A stretch of DNA of 64,000 bases from Mucilaginibacter sp. (GTDB lineage Bacteria; Bacteroidota; Bacteroidia; Sphingobacteriales; Sphingobacteriaceae): the NCBI GenBank assembly GCA_028288025.1, contig JAQBOM010000008.1, forward strand, positions 124,001-188,000, in the 5' to 3' direction. Shown in pieces: positions 18,856 to 28,231 of this stretch. Numbering within the stretch: position 1 is the stretch's first letter; each line of letters begins with the position of its first letter. The position numbers and the translations under genes were made by a program. The notes below the pieces were generated by a model. That model ran no database searches. It was not told the origin of the DNA and saw nothing but the letters and a program-made list of their open reading frames with translations.

Positions 18856-18876
18856 CTGGCGCCGATATTGCGCCAG
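18856..18876 (+). terminator. Hairpin after the FG-GAP/haem cluster
   Basis: A 7-bp GC-rich stem (ctggcgc / gcgccag) lies about 80 bases after the last gene of the cluster. The T run is delayed and weak (cgttttaagtt), so this may be a poor terminator or a stabilising 3' hairpin. Confidence 0.4.
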
Positions 18877-18928
18877 CGGTTAATTCGTTTTAAGTTAAGT
18901 TAAATCAAATTCAAATGAATGTTAGTTT

Positions 18929-19171
18929 TTAGCTTAAGAATGAATGCTTTAAGTAATCTTCGCTCATAACAGCATTTTCTCCTAATGTTTGTTTTATTTC
19001 GATATCGATCAGCGATACCAGTTTCGAGTTGCAAAGCACACAATAGTGACTATTGTTTAGCGTCCGCGAATTTAACGGCAGATCAATGATCAGTACCGAG
19101 TTACTGTTGTATATTGAACCTTTGCAGGCATGGTTAAAGCAGTAGTAAGATATGTTATCGTTTGTTTTCAT
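18929..19171 (-). CDS. Small cysteine-pair protein, possible zinc ribbon
   Basis: An 80-residue hypothetical protein. It has two cysteine pairs, C11-x4-C16 (YYCFNHACKG) and C44-x2-C47 (HYCVLCNS), about 28 residues apart, a spacing compatible with one zinc-ribbon site. There is no signal peptide. The start is the ATG at 19171, 32 bp after a 49-codon gene on the same strand, and the two may be cotranscribed. I do not recognise a named family; a small regulatory or metal-binding role is possible but unproven. Confidence 0.6.
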   Translation of the reverse strand: MKTNDNISYYCFNHACKGSIYNSNSVLIIDLPLNSRTLNNSHYCVLCNSKLVSLIDIEIKQTLGENAVMSEDYLKHSFLS

Positions 19172-19203
19172 GGTAGTAGAGATGTGTAGATGTGGTTGAA
19201 CAA

Positions 19204-19353
19204 TTAAGCCGCAACCTGGATGTTTATATGTTGTTGTTTTTGTGTTTTACGTTGTTTGTAAGCTTCAATGTCCTGTTGAAGTATTGCTTGTAATTCTTTA
19301 TCAAATTTGATTGTAAAAAGTGTTTCGATAATAGTCAGTTTTTCAGTTTTCAT
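19204..19353 (-). CDS. Small hypothetical protein, 49 residues
   Basis: Reading the minus strand from ATG at 19353 gives a 49-residue frame that begins MKTEKLTIIETLFTIKFDKE and continues as a charged, helix-prone QQDIEAYKQRKTQKQQ. Composition and codon choice look like a real soluble alpha-helical protein, and it lies directly upstream of the cysteine-pair gene on the same strand. No family is recognised. The TLFTIKFDKELQ start is compatible with a small partner protein, but no function can be assigned. Confidence 0.45.
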   Translation of the reverse strand: MKTEKLTIIETLFTIKFDKELQAILQQDIEAYKQRKTQKQQHINIQVAA

Positions 19354-19466
19354 AATGATAATTTTTATTGTTGTTTGTGTATATCCAAGATTTGTACCAA
19401 ACCCAAAATCAAATGAAATAATATGTGTTTTTTTTAATATTTAAGTATAATCCTATGTAAATTTCC

Positions 19467-19490
19467 AATGACAAACAATTAGTTGTCATT
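19467..19490. promoter_or_regulatory. Palindrome upstream of the small-gene pair, possible operator
   Basis: A perfect 8-bp inverted repeat, aatgacaa and ttgtcatt, is separated by 8 bases. It lies about 114 bp upstream of the 49-codon gene in an otherwise featureless AT-rich gap of about 320 bases (19354-19674). The geometry suits a dimeric regulator; no U tract follows, so it is less likely to be a terminator. Confidence 0.35.
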
Positions 19491-19674
19491 TTAGATAACG
19501 ATTAAGTTACATTTGTAAGTTGCTGATATGTTGATACTTACAATACCAATCATCTTTTTTTGGACGTTTTAGAATTTCGCTCAGGCATTGTCCTGTATAG
19601 AGTACAAGCAGGACAGTCAAATACAAAAAATATAGCCGGAGGAGTATTAAAGCCGGGCAAGTTGTTCTTAATAT

Positions 19675-20910
19675 TTATTGTACGTTGGCAGGGGGCCAAT
19701 AGTTACCCGAAAGAATGATCATATCAAACAGCTTAATGCTGTTATCATAATAATCATAGTCTTTCATTTTAAAAGCGGTAAGGTAATTCCATACCTTATT
19801 TAACCAGGGCTGATTTTTCTTATCAATCATAGCCGATACACCAAAAGGGGCAACAAAACTCAATGCTTCAAAATAGCGTCCTTTTATATCATTTCCGGCT
19901 AATGTATAACCTGCTGAAAGATTGTAGGTATCGTTGCCGGTGGTTTCTCTTATCCAGCTGTTAATGTTTCCCGCTATTGTTTTTGCGCGTACGTCGCCAT
20001 TCAGTAAATAATCGGTAGAAATGCGCCAGGGAACGCGGCAGGCGTTGTAATTGTAAAAACCATCGTAAGGCGATTCCAGGAAATTAGCCGGGGCAGGTTT
20101 TGCTTTTTTATTGATATGCACAATAAAGTCGGGGAGGAGGCCTGCGTCCGGACTGTAATTTTCCTGTATATTGACGAATAGCTTATAATTCGCATTAATG
20201 ACCTTATTCCACCTGTCGTCTTTTGTCGCGGTATAAAACGCTTTGAAATGCGCGGGCATAAAATCGGACGAGCGCATATCAAAATAGTCCCTGCTTTCCG
20301 CCTCAAGGCCATCGCTCAATAATACCGACCATGTTTTATGATTGATCTCATATTGCATAATAGCGCCTATCATAGCTTTTCCCTCCTTAAGGTAATTTAT
20401 TCTGCCATTGCTGCCCCATTGCGTGTCTGCAAGCAGCAAGGAGTAGGCGATATCCGTATCGCCATCGGTGGCCGAGGTGTTATCGGTGCTTTTGCCATTT
20501 GAATATTGTGCCCAGGCCATCAAATATCTGCTTCGCCTGCTGGGGTGCGACCTGCAATACCTGAACAAATTATCATACGTGTCTTTCGCTGAATGATCAA
20601 ACCCGGCCATCAGTGCGACGATGATCATTCCATATCCCTGCCCTTCGGATACACATTGTTTTTTAGCAATATTTTCGAACCACACAAAGCTTTCTTGTTT
20701 CCCGGGTGTGTTTTTGATAAAGCGCTTTTTCCACGGCGTATAAAAATTGCGTACCTTATCGTCCAACTGGCTTTGAGAAATATTATTGGGTTTAATTGTA
20801 CCGGCAAGATATCTTACGTGTTGCGGGAAAGGTTTTAATGCGGGCTGTGCCGATAGCGGCATAATGCGGCACAGGGCAACAACAAACAATGTAAACCAAT
20901 TTTTAGGCAT
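19675..20910 (-). CDS. GH8 glycoside hydrolase (endo-beta-glucanase type)
   Basis: The 411-residue secreted protein has a signal peptide ending near PLSAQ (residue 22) and the GH8 signatures: CVSEGQGYGM at 86-95, in which E89 is the expected proton donor, and ATDGDTDIAY at 147-156, in which D149 is the conserved acidic residue of the family. GH8 covers endoglucanases, chitosanases, lichenases and reducing-end xylanases, so the exact substrate is open. The W-rich closing segment and the full alpha/alpha-barrel length suggest an intact enzyme. It is divergent from the TolC/RND efflux operon and seems to be transcribed alone. Confidence 0.92.
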   Translation of the reverse strand: MPKNWFTLFVVALCRIMPLSAQPALKPFPQHVRYLAGTIKPNNISQSQLDDKVRNFYTPWKKRFIKNTPGKQESFVWFENIAKKQCVSEGQGYGMIIVALMAGFDHSAKDTYDNLFRYCRSHPSRRSRYLMAWAQYSNGKSTDNTSATDGDTDIAYSLLLADTQWGSNGRINYLKEGKAMIGAIMQYEINHKTWSVLLSDGLEAESRDYFDMRSSDFMPAHFKAFYTATKDDRWNKVINANYKLFVNIQENYSPDAGLLPDFIVHINKKAKPAPANFLESPYDGFYNYNACRVPWRISTDYLLNGDVRAKTIAGNINSWIRETTGNDTYNLSAGYTLAGNDIKGRYFEALSFVAPFGVSAMIDKKNQPWLNKVWNYLTAFKMKDYDYYDNSIKLFDMIILSGNYWPPANVQ

Positions 20911-21209
20911 AAGTGCAGATTATTCAAATGTAAGTAAATACCTGATTCCTCGCCGTCTGTGTCTCACAGTCGGCTATTGGATGTGAAATGTCAAAAAAAA
21001 GTAAAACAATACGCAAGAGCTGAAATCGCGGTGTCATAAAATATGATTGATTATTAATCATATATGAAGTACATTTAACCTTTAAAAGTGCGATTTAACC
21101 TTCATTTTCAACCTTTTCGACCGTATTCCGGAAAAATAAAATGATAGCCTGAAATTAAGCGTAACAGGGTTGATACTTTAACGCCGGCGCTCCTTACGGG
21201 ATATAATTT

Positions 21210-21217
21210 TACTTTTG
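21210..21217 (+). promoter_or_regulatory. Candidate -7 box of the efflux operon promoter
   Basis: The sequence tacttttg matches the Bacteroidota -7 consensus TAnnTTTG and lies 20 bp before the TolC-family start codon. No matching -33 TTTG is present at the usual distance, so confidence is low. The rest of the 326-bp divergent gap (20911-21236) shows nothing else clear. Confidence 0.35.
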
Positions 21218-21236
21218 CGGTGTCAAAATTACACTT

Positions 21237-22640
21237 ATGAAAATCTTTGCAAACAGACATATATATATTGTTATTGCGTGTATGTTTTTTTGGGGGTATG
21301 CAAGGGCCCAGCAAAAAGTATTGGGCTTAAAGGAAGCTGAGCAGATCGCGCTGGCAAACTATAGTTCTATTAAAGCAAAATCCAACCAGTTAAATGCTTC
21401 AAAGGCATATCTCACAGAAACCAAAACAGAATACCTTCCGGACGTGAGCCTTTCGGCGCAACAGGCTTATGGCACAGTTAATACGCAGTTCGGACCTATT
21501 TACGGATACAAGGGACTTAGCGTAGCTTCGGCCGGGCCGATTTTAAGCAAACAAAACTGGAACGCGGCATTCGGGTCGTTATACTTAAGCAATGTTAGCT
21601 GGGATTTCTTTGCGTTTGGAAGGGCATCTGAAAAAGTGAAAGTGCAAAAGCAGACGGTATCGCGCGACGAAACCGACCTGGCACAGGAACGATTTCAGCA
21701 CCAGGTACGCGTAGCCAGCACTTATTTGAATTTGCTGGCCGCACAGCAGTTAAGCAAAGCGCAGGAAGACAACCTGAAAAGGGCTATGGATTTGAAAACG
21801 GTGGTTGTTGCCCGCGTAAAAAACGGTTTGAACGCCGGTGTTGATTCCTCGCAGGCCAATGCCGAGGTTTCAAATGCAAGAATAGCCTTAACCAATGCGC
21901 AGGAGATGGAACAGGAACAAAGCAGCCAGCTGGCGCAGTACCTGGGCATAACCCCGCAAAACTTTTTGCTCGATACTGTTTTCGTAACAAAGTCGCCTGT
22001 TAATACCGGGCTGGCGCCGCAAATAAGCCTGGATAGCCATCCCATACTGCGTTATTATCAAAACCGTATAAACGTAAGCGACGAGCAGGCCAAATATTTA
22101 CACACATTCAGCTACCCTACCTTTAGCTTTTTTGGTGTGTACCAGGGCAGGGGGTCGGGTTTTAGCAGTGGTTATATTAATAACCAGAATGATTTCACAA
22201 GCAGCTATGGCAGCGGCGCGGAGCCTACGCGATACAATTATTTGCTGGGTATAGGTATGGTCTGGAATCTTACCACCCCTTTCAGGGTGCATTACCAGGT
22301 GCAATCGCAAAAGTTTACATCTGCACAATACCGGGACGAATATAACCTGGTAAGCCAGCAGCTTAACGACCAGCAGGTACTTGCCGAAACCCGAATAAAC
22401 AACTCTTTAAAAAACTACCGCGAGGTACCGCAGGAGGTACGGGCAGCTACCGATGCGTATAACCAAAAATATGCGCTTTATAAAAACGGACTGGCCAACA
22501 TAGTTGACTTTACGCAAGCTTTATATGTACTGAACCGGGCCGAGGTTGATAATTATATCGCATCGAATAATGTTTGGCAGGCGCTATTGTATAAAGCCGC
22601 CGCCACCGGTGATTTTGGGGTATTTATTAATAATTTTTAA
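21237..22640 (+). CDS. TolC-family outer-membrane efflux protein
   Basis: The 467-residue protein has a signal peptide ending near YARAQ (residue 25) and the repeated coiled-coil helices of TolC-family trimeric channels: LKEAEQIALANYSSIKAKSN near the start and a matching FTQALYVLNRAEVDNYIASN near the end. It would form the outer-membrane duct of the efflux pump encoded by the next two genes. It is the first gene of a three-gene operon, 16 bp before the RND permease. No regulator gene is linked, so the inducing compound is unknown. Confidence 0.92.
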   Translation: MKIFANRHIYIVIACMFFWGYARAQQKVLGLKEAEQIALANYSSIKAKSNQLNASKAYLTETKTEYLPDVSLSAQQAYGTVNTQFGPIYGYKGLSVASAGPILSKQNWNAAFGSLYLSNVSWDFFAFGRASEKVKVQKQTVSRDETDLAQERFQHQVRVASTYLNLLAAQQLSKAQEDNLKRAMDLKTVVVARVKNGLNAGVDSSQANAEVSNARIALTNAQEMEQEQSSQLAQYLGITPQNFLLDTVFVTKSPVNTGLAPQISLDSHPILRYYQNRINVSDEQAKYLHTFSYPTFSFFGVYQGRGSGFSSGYINNQNDFTSSYGSGAEPTRYNYLLGIGMVWNLTTPFRVHYQVQSQKFTSAQYRDEYNLVSQQLNDQQVLAETRINNSLKNYREVPQEVRAATDAYNQKYALYKNGLANIVDFTQALYVLNRAEVDNYIASNNVWQALLYKAAATGDFGVFINNF

Positions 22641-22656
22641 TACAGGACGATAAATA

Positions 22657-25600
22657 ATGGGATTGATCAAAGGTGCCCTTCAACGGCCGATTACTATACT
22701 GGTTATTGTAGCAGGGTTGTTTTTCTTCGGAATAAACGCCGTGCGAAATATTAAGATCGATATCTTTCCGGATCTTAACCTGCCTGTGATATATGTTTCA
22801 CACCCCTACGGCGGTTATACCCCCGATCAGATGGAGGCCTATTTTGGTAAACAATATGTTAACCTGCTTCTATTTGTATCGGGTGTAAAAAGTATTGAAA
22901 CACGGAATATAACAGGCTTAACGCTGATAAAACTGACATTTTACGAAGGAACGAATATGGCGCAGGCTGCCGCGGAGGTGACGGCCTATACCAACAGGGC
23001 GCAGGCTATATTTCCGCCCGGCTCGCAGCCGCCTTTTATATTACGTTTTGATGCATCTACCTTACCGGTAGGCCAGCTGGTGCTTTCGAGCCCGACACGC
23101 AACAATAACGAGTTGCTTGATATGGCCAATGTGTATGTGCGTGCCTCATTCACGTCTATCCCCGGCCTGGTTGCCCCGGCGCCGTTCGGTGGCAACGTGC
23201 GTACGGTAGTCATTAAAGTAAACCCTGAACTGCTGCGTTCGCATAATTTAACGGCCGACCAGATCGTTGCCGCTTTGCGCGACAATAACCAGAATACGCC
23301 GGCGGGTAACGTACGCATCGGCGACTATAACTATTTCGCACCCGCCAATACCACAATTAAGGCGATAAAGGATTTTGGCGATATACCATTGTATAAAAAT
23401 GGCATCCAAACGGTGTTTTTACATGATGTGGCTACAGTTGAGGATGGCGCGGATATTACATCCAGCTATGCCCTGGTAAACGGCAAACGGTCGGTATATC
23501 TCCCTATCACCAAATCCGCTGATGCTTCGACGTGGGATGTGGTACAAAACTTAAAGCAGGCCATTCCCCGTTTTCAGGCATTGCTGCCGCCCGACGTAAA
23601 GCTGTCGTACGTGTTTGACCAGTCGGTATATGTGATCAACTCCGTTAAGAGTTTGGCCGAAGAAGGAGCTATCGGTGCAGTGCTTACGGGCTTAATGGTG
23701 CTCCTATTTTTGGGCGACAGGCGCGGTGCGCTCATTGTAATATTAACGATCCCTACATCTATCATATCGGGTATATTCTTCCTTTCGCTGTTCCACCAAA
23801 CAATTAATATCATGACTTTGAGCGGGCTTTCGCTCGCGATCGGTATTTTGGTTGATGAGTCGACAGTTACCATTGAGAATATACACCAGCACTTTGATAT
23901 GGGCAAGCCAAAGGCATTGGCCATATGGGATGCCTGTAAGGAAATAGCTTTCCCGAAATTGCTGATCCTGTTTTGTATACTGGCGGTGTTTGCCCCTGCG
24001 TTTACCATGAAGGGCATACCGGGCGCACTGTTCCTGCCGCTGGCGCTGGCGATAGGGTTTTCAATGATCACATCGTACCTGCTGGCGCAAACCTTTGTGC
24101 CCGTAATGGCCAACTGGGTAATGAAAAACGAGCATGAGGATAAAAGCCATGCCGACGGCTTTGCGCTGGACGATGAAGGCGATCCCTGGGAGCAGAAAGA
24201 ACTTGCCCTGAAAAAGGCAACCGAAAACGGGAATAAGCTTAGCCGCTTTAACCGGTTCAGGGCGCGCTATCTGCGTTTTATGGACCGTATGCTGCCCAAC
24301 CGCAAACCCATCGTAATTATTTATACCATAGCAGCCTGCGGCTTAGCTTTTTTATTACTGAACACCATCGGGCGGGATGTGTTACCGAAGGTTAATTCGG
24401 GCACTTTCCAGGTGCGGCTGCGTGCCCCGGACGGAACACGGTTTGAGCGGACCGAAGTTGTTACGATTAAGGCACTGCAAATACTCGGGAAGCTGGTGGG
24501 CAAAAACAATATCGATGTAACCTCCGCTTTGGTAGGGACACATCCAGGCTTATTCTCGACCAGCCCAATCTATTTATTTATGGCGGGCCCGCAGGAAGCT
24601 GTAATGCAGGTGAATTTAAAACCGGACTATAAAGTAAATTTAGATGACCTGAAAGAACGGTTCCGCCATGCGATGCTGAAAGAACTACCGGGAATCAAGC
24701 TATCTTTTGAACCTATTGAGCTTACCGATAAGATATTGAGCCAGGGCTCGCCAACGCCGATAGAGGTGGCCATAGCCAGCAAAGACAAAAAACAGAACGT
24801 TGCGGTCGCGATGAAGGTGCTCAATAAATTGAACCAGATCAGTTACCTGCGCGACGTGCAGATAGGCCAGTCATACAAATATCCTTCAATCAATATTAAT
24901 ATCGACCGCGTACGTGCTGCGGAGCTTGGCATAGGTATCAATGATATTTCGCGCTCGCTGGTGGCTTCAACATCATCATCGCGGTACACCGAAAAAAACG
25001 TGTGGCTTGATCAGAAGGTGGGTTTAAGCTACGCGGTACAAGTGGAGATCCCTGAATACCAGATGGCCAGTATAAATGATGTGCGCGAGATACCGATAAT
25101 GGCCAACCAGCCCCGGCCTGTTTTAAGCGATGTGGCAAATGTAACAACAGGGGTAACTAATGGTGAAAATGATAATATTGGCGCCATGCCCATGCTTACT
25201 GTTACTGCCAACCTGAATAATAAGGACCTTGGCACTGCGACCGACGACGTGCAAAAAGCCATTGCCTCGCTGGGAACGCTGCCCCGCGGGCTAACAGTTA
25301 CCACGCGCGGCCTGAGCCAAACGCTGACGGATACCCTGGATAGCCTGCAAACCGGGTTGATGGTGGCGGTTATCGTGATATTCCTGATGCTGGCCGCTAA
25401 TTTTCAGTCGTTTAAAATGTCGTTTGTGGTATTGTCAACAGTTCCTGCTGTATTGTTTGGCTCGTTGCTGCTGGTTAAGATAACCGGCGCTACGTTGAAC
25501 TTGCAGTCGTATATGGGTATGATCATGTCGGTTGGTGTATCTATTTCGAATGCCGTGCTGCTGATAACCAACGCAGAGGAATTACGCAAGCACAACGGCG

Positions 25601-25908
25601 ACGCACTAAAATCGGCGCGTGAAGCTGCCATGCTGCGTCTGCGGCCGATCCTGATGACCAGTTTGGCCATGATCGTTGGTATGATACCCATGGCGTCGGG
25701 CTTGGGCGAGGGCGGCGACCAAACCTCACCGCTTGGCCGGGCCGTTATCGGCGGGTTATTTGCCTCAACGTTTGCCGCCTTATTGATATTGCCGTTAATT
25801 TTTGCCTGGGTACAAGGCAATACCTCAACCGATTCCGTTTCCCTCGACCCTGAAGATAAAGAAAGTAAATTCTATGTTCCACAGCACCATGCTCACCATG
25901 AAAATTAA
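22657..25908 (+). CDS. RND efflux permease (AcrB/CusA superfamily)
   Basis: The 1083-residue inner-membrane pump has the full RND topology: an N-terminal helix (about 11-30), two large periplasmic loops, helix clusters at about 335-480 and 870-1060 and a hydrophilic central insert (about 495-545). The TM4 proton-relay motif reads GILVDESTVTIEN, with D400 followed by E401, where AcrB-type multidrug pumps carry Asp-Asp. The permease uses proton motive force to expel substrates through the TolC partner. Substrate class is unclear: the usual CzcA/CusA metal-binding methionine or acidic patterns were not recognised, so a drug or bile-like compound is equally likely. Its stop codon overlaps the adaptor gene by 11 bp. 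Confidence 0.93.
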   Translation: MGLIKGALQRPITILVIVAGLFFFGINAVRNIKIDIFPDLNLPVIYVSHPYGGYTPDQMEAYFGKQYVNLLLFVSGVKSIETRNITGLTLIKLTFYEGTNMAQAAAEVTAYTNRAQAIFPPGSQPPFILRFDASTLPVGQLVLSSPTRNNNELLDMANVYVRASFTSIPGLVAPAPFGGNVRTVVIKVNPELLRSHNLTADQIVAALRDNNQNTPAGNVRIGDYNYFAPANTTIKAIKDFGDIPLYKNGIQTVFLHDVATVEDGADITSSYALVNGKRSVYLPITKSADASTWDVVQNLKQAIPRFQALLPPDVKLSYVFDQSVYVINSVKSLAEEGAIGAVLTGLMVLLFLGDRRGALIVILTIPTSIISGIFFLSLFHQTINIMTLSGLSLAIGILVDESTVTIENIHQHFDMGKPKALAIWDACKEIAFPKLLILFCILAVFAPAFTMKGIPGALFLPLALAIGFSMITSYLLAQTFVPVMANWVMKNEHEDKSHADGFALDDEGDPWEQKELALKKATENGNKLSRFNRFRARYLRFMDRMLPNRKPIVIIYTIAACGLAFLLLNTIGRDVLPKVNSGTFQVRLRAPDGTRFERTEVVTIKALQILGKLVGKNNIDVTSALVGTHPGLFSTSPIYLFMAGPQEAVMQVNLKPDYKVNLDDLKERFRHAMLKELPGIKLSFEPIELTDKILSQGSPTPIEVAIASKDKKQNVAVAMKVLNKLNQISYLRDVQIGQSYKYPSININIDRVRAAELGIGINDISRSLVASTSSSRYTEKNVWLDQKVGLSYAVQVEIPEYQMASINDVREIPIMANQPRPVLSDVANVTTGVTNGENDNIGAMPMLTVTANLNNKDLGTATDDVQKAIASLGTLPRGLTVTTRGLSQTLTDTLDSLQTGLMVAVIVIFLMLAANFQSFKMSFVVLSTVPAVLFGSLLLVKITGATLNLQSYMGMIMSVGVSISNAVLLITNAEELRKHNGDALKSAREAAMLRLRPILMTSLAMIVGMIPMASGLGEGGDQTSPLGRAVIGGLFASTFAALLILPLIFAWVQGNTSTDSVSLDPEDKESKFYVPQHHAHHEN

Positions 25909-27007
25909 ATCAACCAAAATATTAACTATCCTGGCTCTGGGCGCGAGCCTGCTGATGGCCTGTCATTCGGGTAACAAGGATGCGCAGTCGCAAGCTCAAC
26001 AACAGCAGGATGCGATCGACACACCCAGTGTTACGCTTGTTTCCGTTCAAAAAGGCAAGTTAAGCTCAACTATCGCGGTACCAGGCGAGTTGCTGCCTTA
26101 CCAGCAGGTTGACCTGTATGCTAAAACCAACAGCTACGTTAAAAAACTTTACGCTGACATAGGTTCGGAAGTACACCAGGGGCAGCTATTGGCAACATTA
26201 GAAGCACCCGAAATGAACTCGCAGCTGGCACAGGCAAAGTCGAGGATACAGCAGTTACAGGCGGTGTATTTTGCCAGCAAGGCGATGTACGACAGGCTAT
26301 ACAGCACAAGTAAAATCCCCGGCACCGTTTCGGAAAACGATCTGGAACAGGCCGAGGCCAAGAAGAATTCGGACTATGCCAACGTTGAAGCGGCAAAGTC
26401 ATCATATAAGGAAGTAACTGCAAATATGGATTACCTGGAGATCAGGGCGCCATTTGACGGTGTAATTACTGCACGTAATGTGAACATGGGCGCCTACGTA
26501 GGCCCGGGCGGCAAAGGCCCCGACCCGTTATTTGTATTGCAGGACCAAAAGCGACTGCGCCTTGCCATTTCGGTACCCGAAAAGTATACGGGCGGCCTTA
26601 GTGATAAAAATGAGGTGACGTTTACTGTACAGGCTATGCCGAACCATAAATTTACAGCCCAGGTTAAACGCCTTGCCGGTGCGCTGGATGAAAAACTAAG
26701 GTCGGAACGGCTGGAGATGGACGTTTATAATAAAGACAAAAAATTACTGCCGCATATGTTTGCCGAGGTGGATATCCCGCTGCCATCCCGCGACAGCACG
26801 ATCATCCTGCCCAAAACAGCCGTAGTCGCTTCTACCGAGAAAGTATTTGTAATAAGGGTGACCAATCATCACGCTGAATGGGTTGAGGTAAAGAGAGGCT
26901 TTCAATCGGGCGATATGATAGAGGTATACGGCAACCTGAAGCCCGGCGACAATGTTGTTAAAATGGCGACCGACGAGATAAGGGACGGATCGCAGGTGAA
27001 ATATTAG
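25898..27007 (+). CDS. RND efflux periplasmic adaptor lipoprotein (HlyD/MFP family)
   Basis: The start chosen is the ATG at 25898, which overlaps the end of the permease gene by 11 bp and gives a proper lipoprotein signal with C22 (LLMAC). A longer frame from 25802 would add 32 residues lying over the permease reading frame and would bury the signal, so it was not used. The 369-residue protein has the lipoyl/hairpin/beta-barrel order of membrane-fusion proteins: LYADIGSEVHQGQLLATLEA, a coiled-coil hairpin (about 100-160), then IRAPFDGVITARNVNMGAYV. It would bridge the permease and the TolC channel. Confidence 0.92.
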   Translation: MKIKSTKILTILALGASLLMACHSGNKDAQSQAQQQQDAIDTPSVTLVSVQKGKLSSTIAVPGELLPYQQVDLYAKTNSYVKKLYADIGSEVHQGQLLATLEAPEMNSQLAQAKSRIQQLQAVYFASKAMYDRLYSTSKIPGTVSENDLEQAEAKKNSDYANVEAAKSSYKEVTANMDYLEIRAPFDGVITARNVNMGAYVGPGGKGPDPLFVLQDQKRLRLAISVPEKYTGGLSDKNEVTFTVQAMPNHKFTAQVKRLAGALDEKLRSERLEMDVYNKDKKLLPHMFAEVDIPLPSRDSTIILPKTAVVASTEKVFVIRVTNHHAEWVEVKRGFQSGDMIEVYGNLKPGDNVVKMATDEIRDGSQVKY

Positions 27008-27060
27008 TCGGAAGTCTTGAGTCTTGAGTCTTGAGTCGTGAGTCGTGATAGGAAGCCGGA
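27007..27060. repeat. Short tandem gtcttga-type repeat after the efflux operon
   Basis: Directly after the adaptor stop codon the sequence repeats a 7-bp unit, agtcttg, about three times and then degenerates into agtcgtg units. Similar simple repeats follow several other stop codons in this window. No coding or terminator function is visible. Confidence 0.6.
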
Positions 27061-27213
27061 GAGTTGGGGGATTGACCAGGTAAGAAGCCAGTAGGCTTCC
27101 TATTTTGACTTTTAAATTAAAAGCCAATCGCTAAATAGCACATACAGGCAAGCCGCAGAAGGCCTTTTCCGGCTAAAATTGCTGCAAAATTTTTGAGAAT
27201 CTTACACTATTCT

Positions 27214-27255
27214 AAAGATCAACGCCCGACCTGTTGGCCAGGCGTTTTGATCTTT
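27214..27255 (-). terminator. Hairpin between the efflux operon and the RRM gene
   Basis: The arms aaagatcaacgcc and ggcgttttgatcttt pair over 13 bp with a two-base bulge. The hairpin lies ten bases downstream of the RRM gene stop on the minus strand, and the arm itself ends in a short T run. It may terminate transcripts from both sides. Confidence 0.55.
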
Positions 27256-27264
27256 AATATGTTT

Positions 27265-27645
27265 TTACCAACGGCCACCACCGCCGCCACCGCGACTGTC
27301 TTTGCTGTAGCCACCGCCGCCACCGCCACGGTTACCACCGCCGCCATAGCCACCGCCACCACCACGGTTGCCGCCGCCGCCATAACCACCGCCGGTTCTT
27401 GGCTTCTTTTCTTCAGCCTGGCTTACGGCAATTGACCTGCCGTTTACATCAGTGCCATTTAAGCCGGTGATCGCTTTTTGTGCGCTCTCATCGTCAGGCA
27501 TTTCAACAAAACCAAAACCTTTGCTTCTGCCGGTTTCTCTGTCGCTAATTAATTTTACGGAGCTAACTTCACCGTAGGCTTCGAAAAGCTCTTTTAAATC
27601 GGCTTCCTCTAATTGAAAAGGAAGACTTCCTACAAATATGTTCAT
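27265..27645 (-). CDS. RNA-binding protein, one RRM domain with glycine-rich tail
   Basis: The 126-residue protein has one RRM (about 2-78) with RNP2 at IFVGSLPF and RNP1 at KGFGFVEM, followed by an arginine/glycine-rich tail of GGGGNRGGGGGYG type repeats ending in GRW. Such small RRM-RGG proteins are common in Bacteroidota and cyanobacteria, where they are thought to act as RNA chaperones, often at low temperature. The ATG at 27645 is preferred over a TTG one codon upstream because the RRM's first strand begins at once. It is transcribed alone, with a hairpin ten bases after the stop. Confidence 0.93.
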   Translation of the reverse strand: MNIFVGSLPFQLEEADLKELFEAYGEVSSVKLISDRETGRSKGFGFVEMPDDESAQKAITGLNGTDVNGRSIAVSQAEEKKPRTGGGYGGGGNRGGGGGYGGGGNRGGGGGGYSKDSRGGGGGGRW

Positions 27646-27773
27646 CAAAATTTTGTTTACAGCACACGGGTCTAATTTTGCCCGGTACTTTTATTAACAC
27701 CAAATATAGTAATAGATATTTTATGATTACTGCTACATTTTATAAATTCATAGCAGTTAATCGCAAAAATCAA

Positions 27774-28226
27774 TTAAATAACCATTTTAATATGATATGG
27801 TTTGCCATTTAATACAATTTCTTCGCCTATTTTTTTTCCTTTTAGCATCAAACCAATGGGCGAGGCTGGCGAAACGGCGAAATAAGCCTCATTATCAACC
27901 GTTAAGGTGCCGGCGCTTATGGCAACGTAAAAATTACCGTTATCGGTAATTACCAGGCTGCCGGTTTCAGCTTTATCCGAAACAACTGAAGGGTTTACCT
28001 GGTTTAAAGCTACTTTTAACTTGTTTGTTTCGGCCAGCTGCTGGCGGTTGCGGTCGGTTTCCTGCTGCATCATGGCGCGCCCGGTTTCGTACTTATCGCC
28101 CGCGCTGCTTTTGGTGTCGTCATTGGATGCCTTTTGCGCTTCTTCGATGGCCAGCTGCGCGGCCTCCATGCGTTTTTGCACGTATTCAAGACAAAGATTG
28201 TATAGTTGTTTTTTAAGTTCAGACAT
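27774..28226 (-). CDS. GreA/GreB-like transcription elongation factor family protein
   Basis: The 150-residue protein has an N-terminal coiled-coil-like half (about 1-75) and a C-terminal beta domain (about 85-150) with ASPIGLMLKGKKIGEEIVLN, the FKBP-like fold ending of GreA/GreB. The hairpin tip carries SSAGDKYETGRA, resembling the acidic tip that reaches into the RNA polymerase secondary channel in Gre factors, although the exact Asp/Glu pair differs. In Bacteroidota such proteins are often mislabelled as 3-oxoacyl-ACP synthase, which this is not: no ketosynthase motif is present. It probably modulates RNA polymerase. It is a single gene; no terminator of its own was seen. Confidence 0.85.
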   Translation of the reverse strand: MSELKKQLYNLCLEYVQKRMEAAQLAIEEAQKASNDDTKSSAGDKYETGRAMMQQETDRNRQQLAETNKLKVALNQVNPSVVSDKAETGSLVITDNGNFYVAISAGTLTVDNEAYFAVSPASPIGLMLKGKKIGEEIVLNGKPYHIKMVI

Positions 28227-28231
28227 GGGGC

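Noticed and set aside
25802..25897. Longer N-terminus of the RND adaptor
   Set aside because: It overlaps the permease frame and lacks a lipoprotein signal; the ATG at 25898 gives a proper lipobox.
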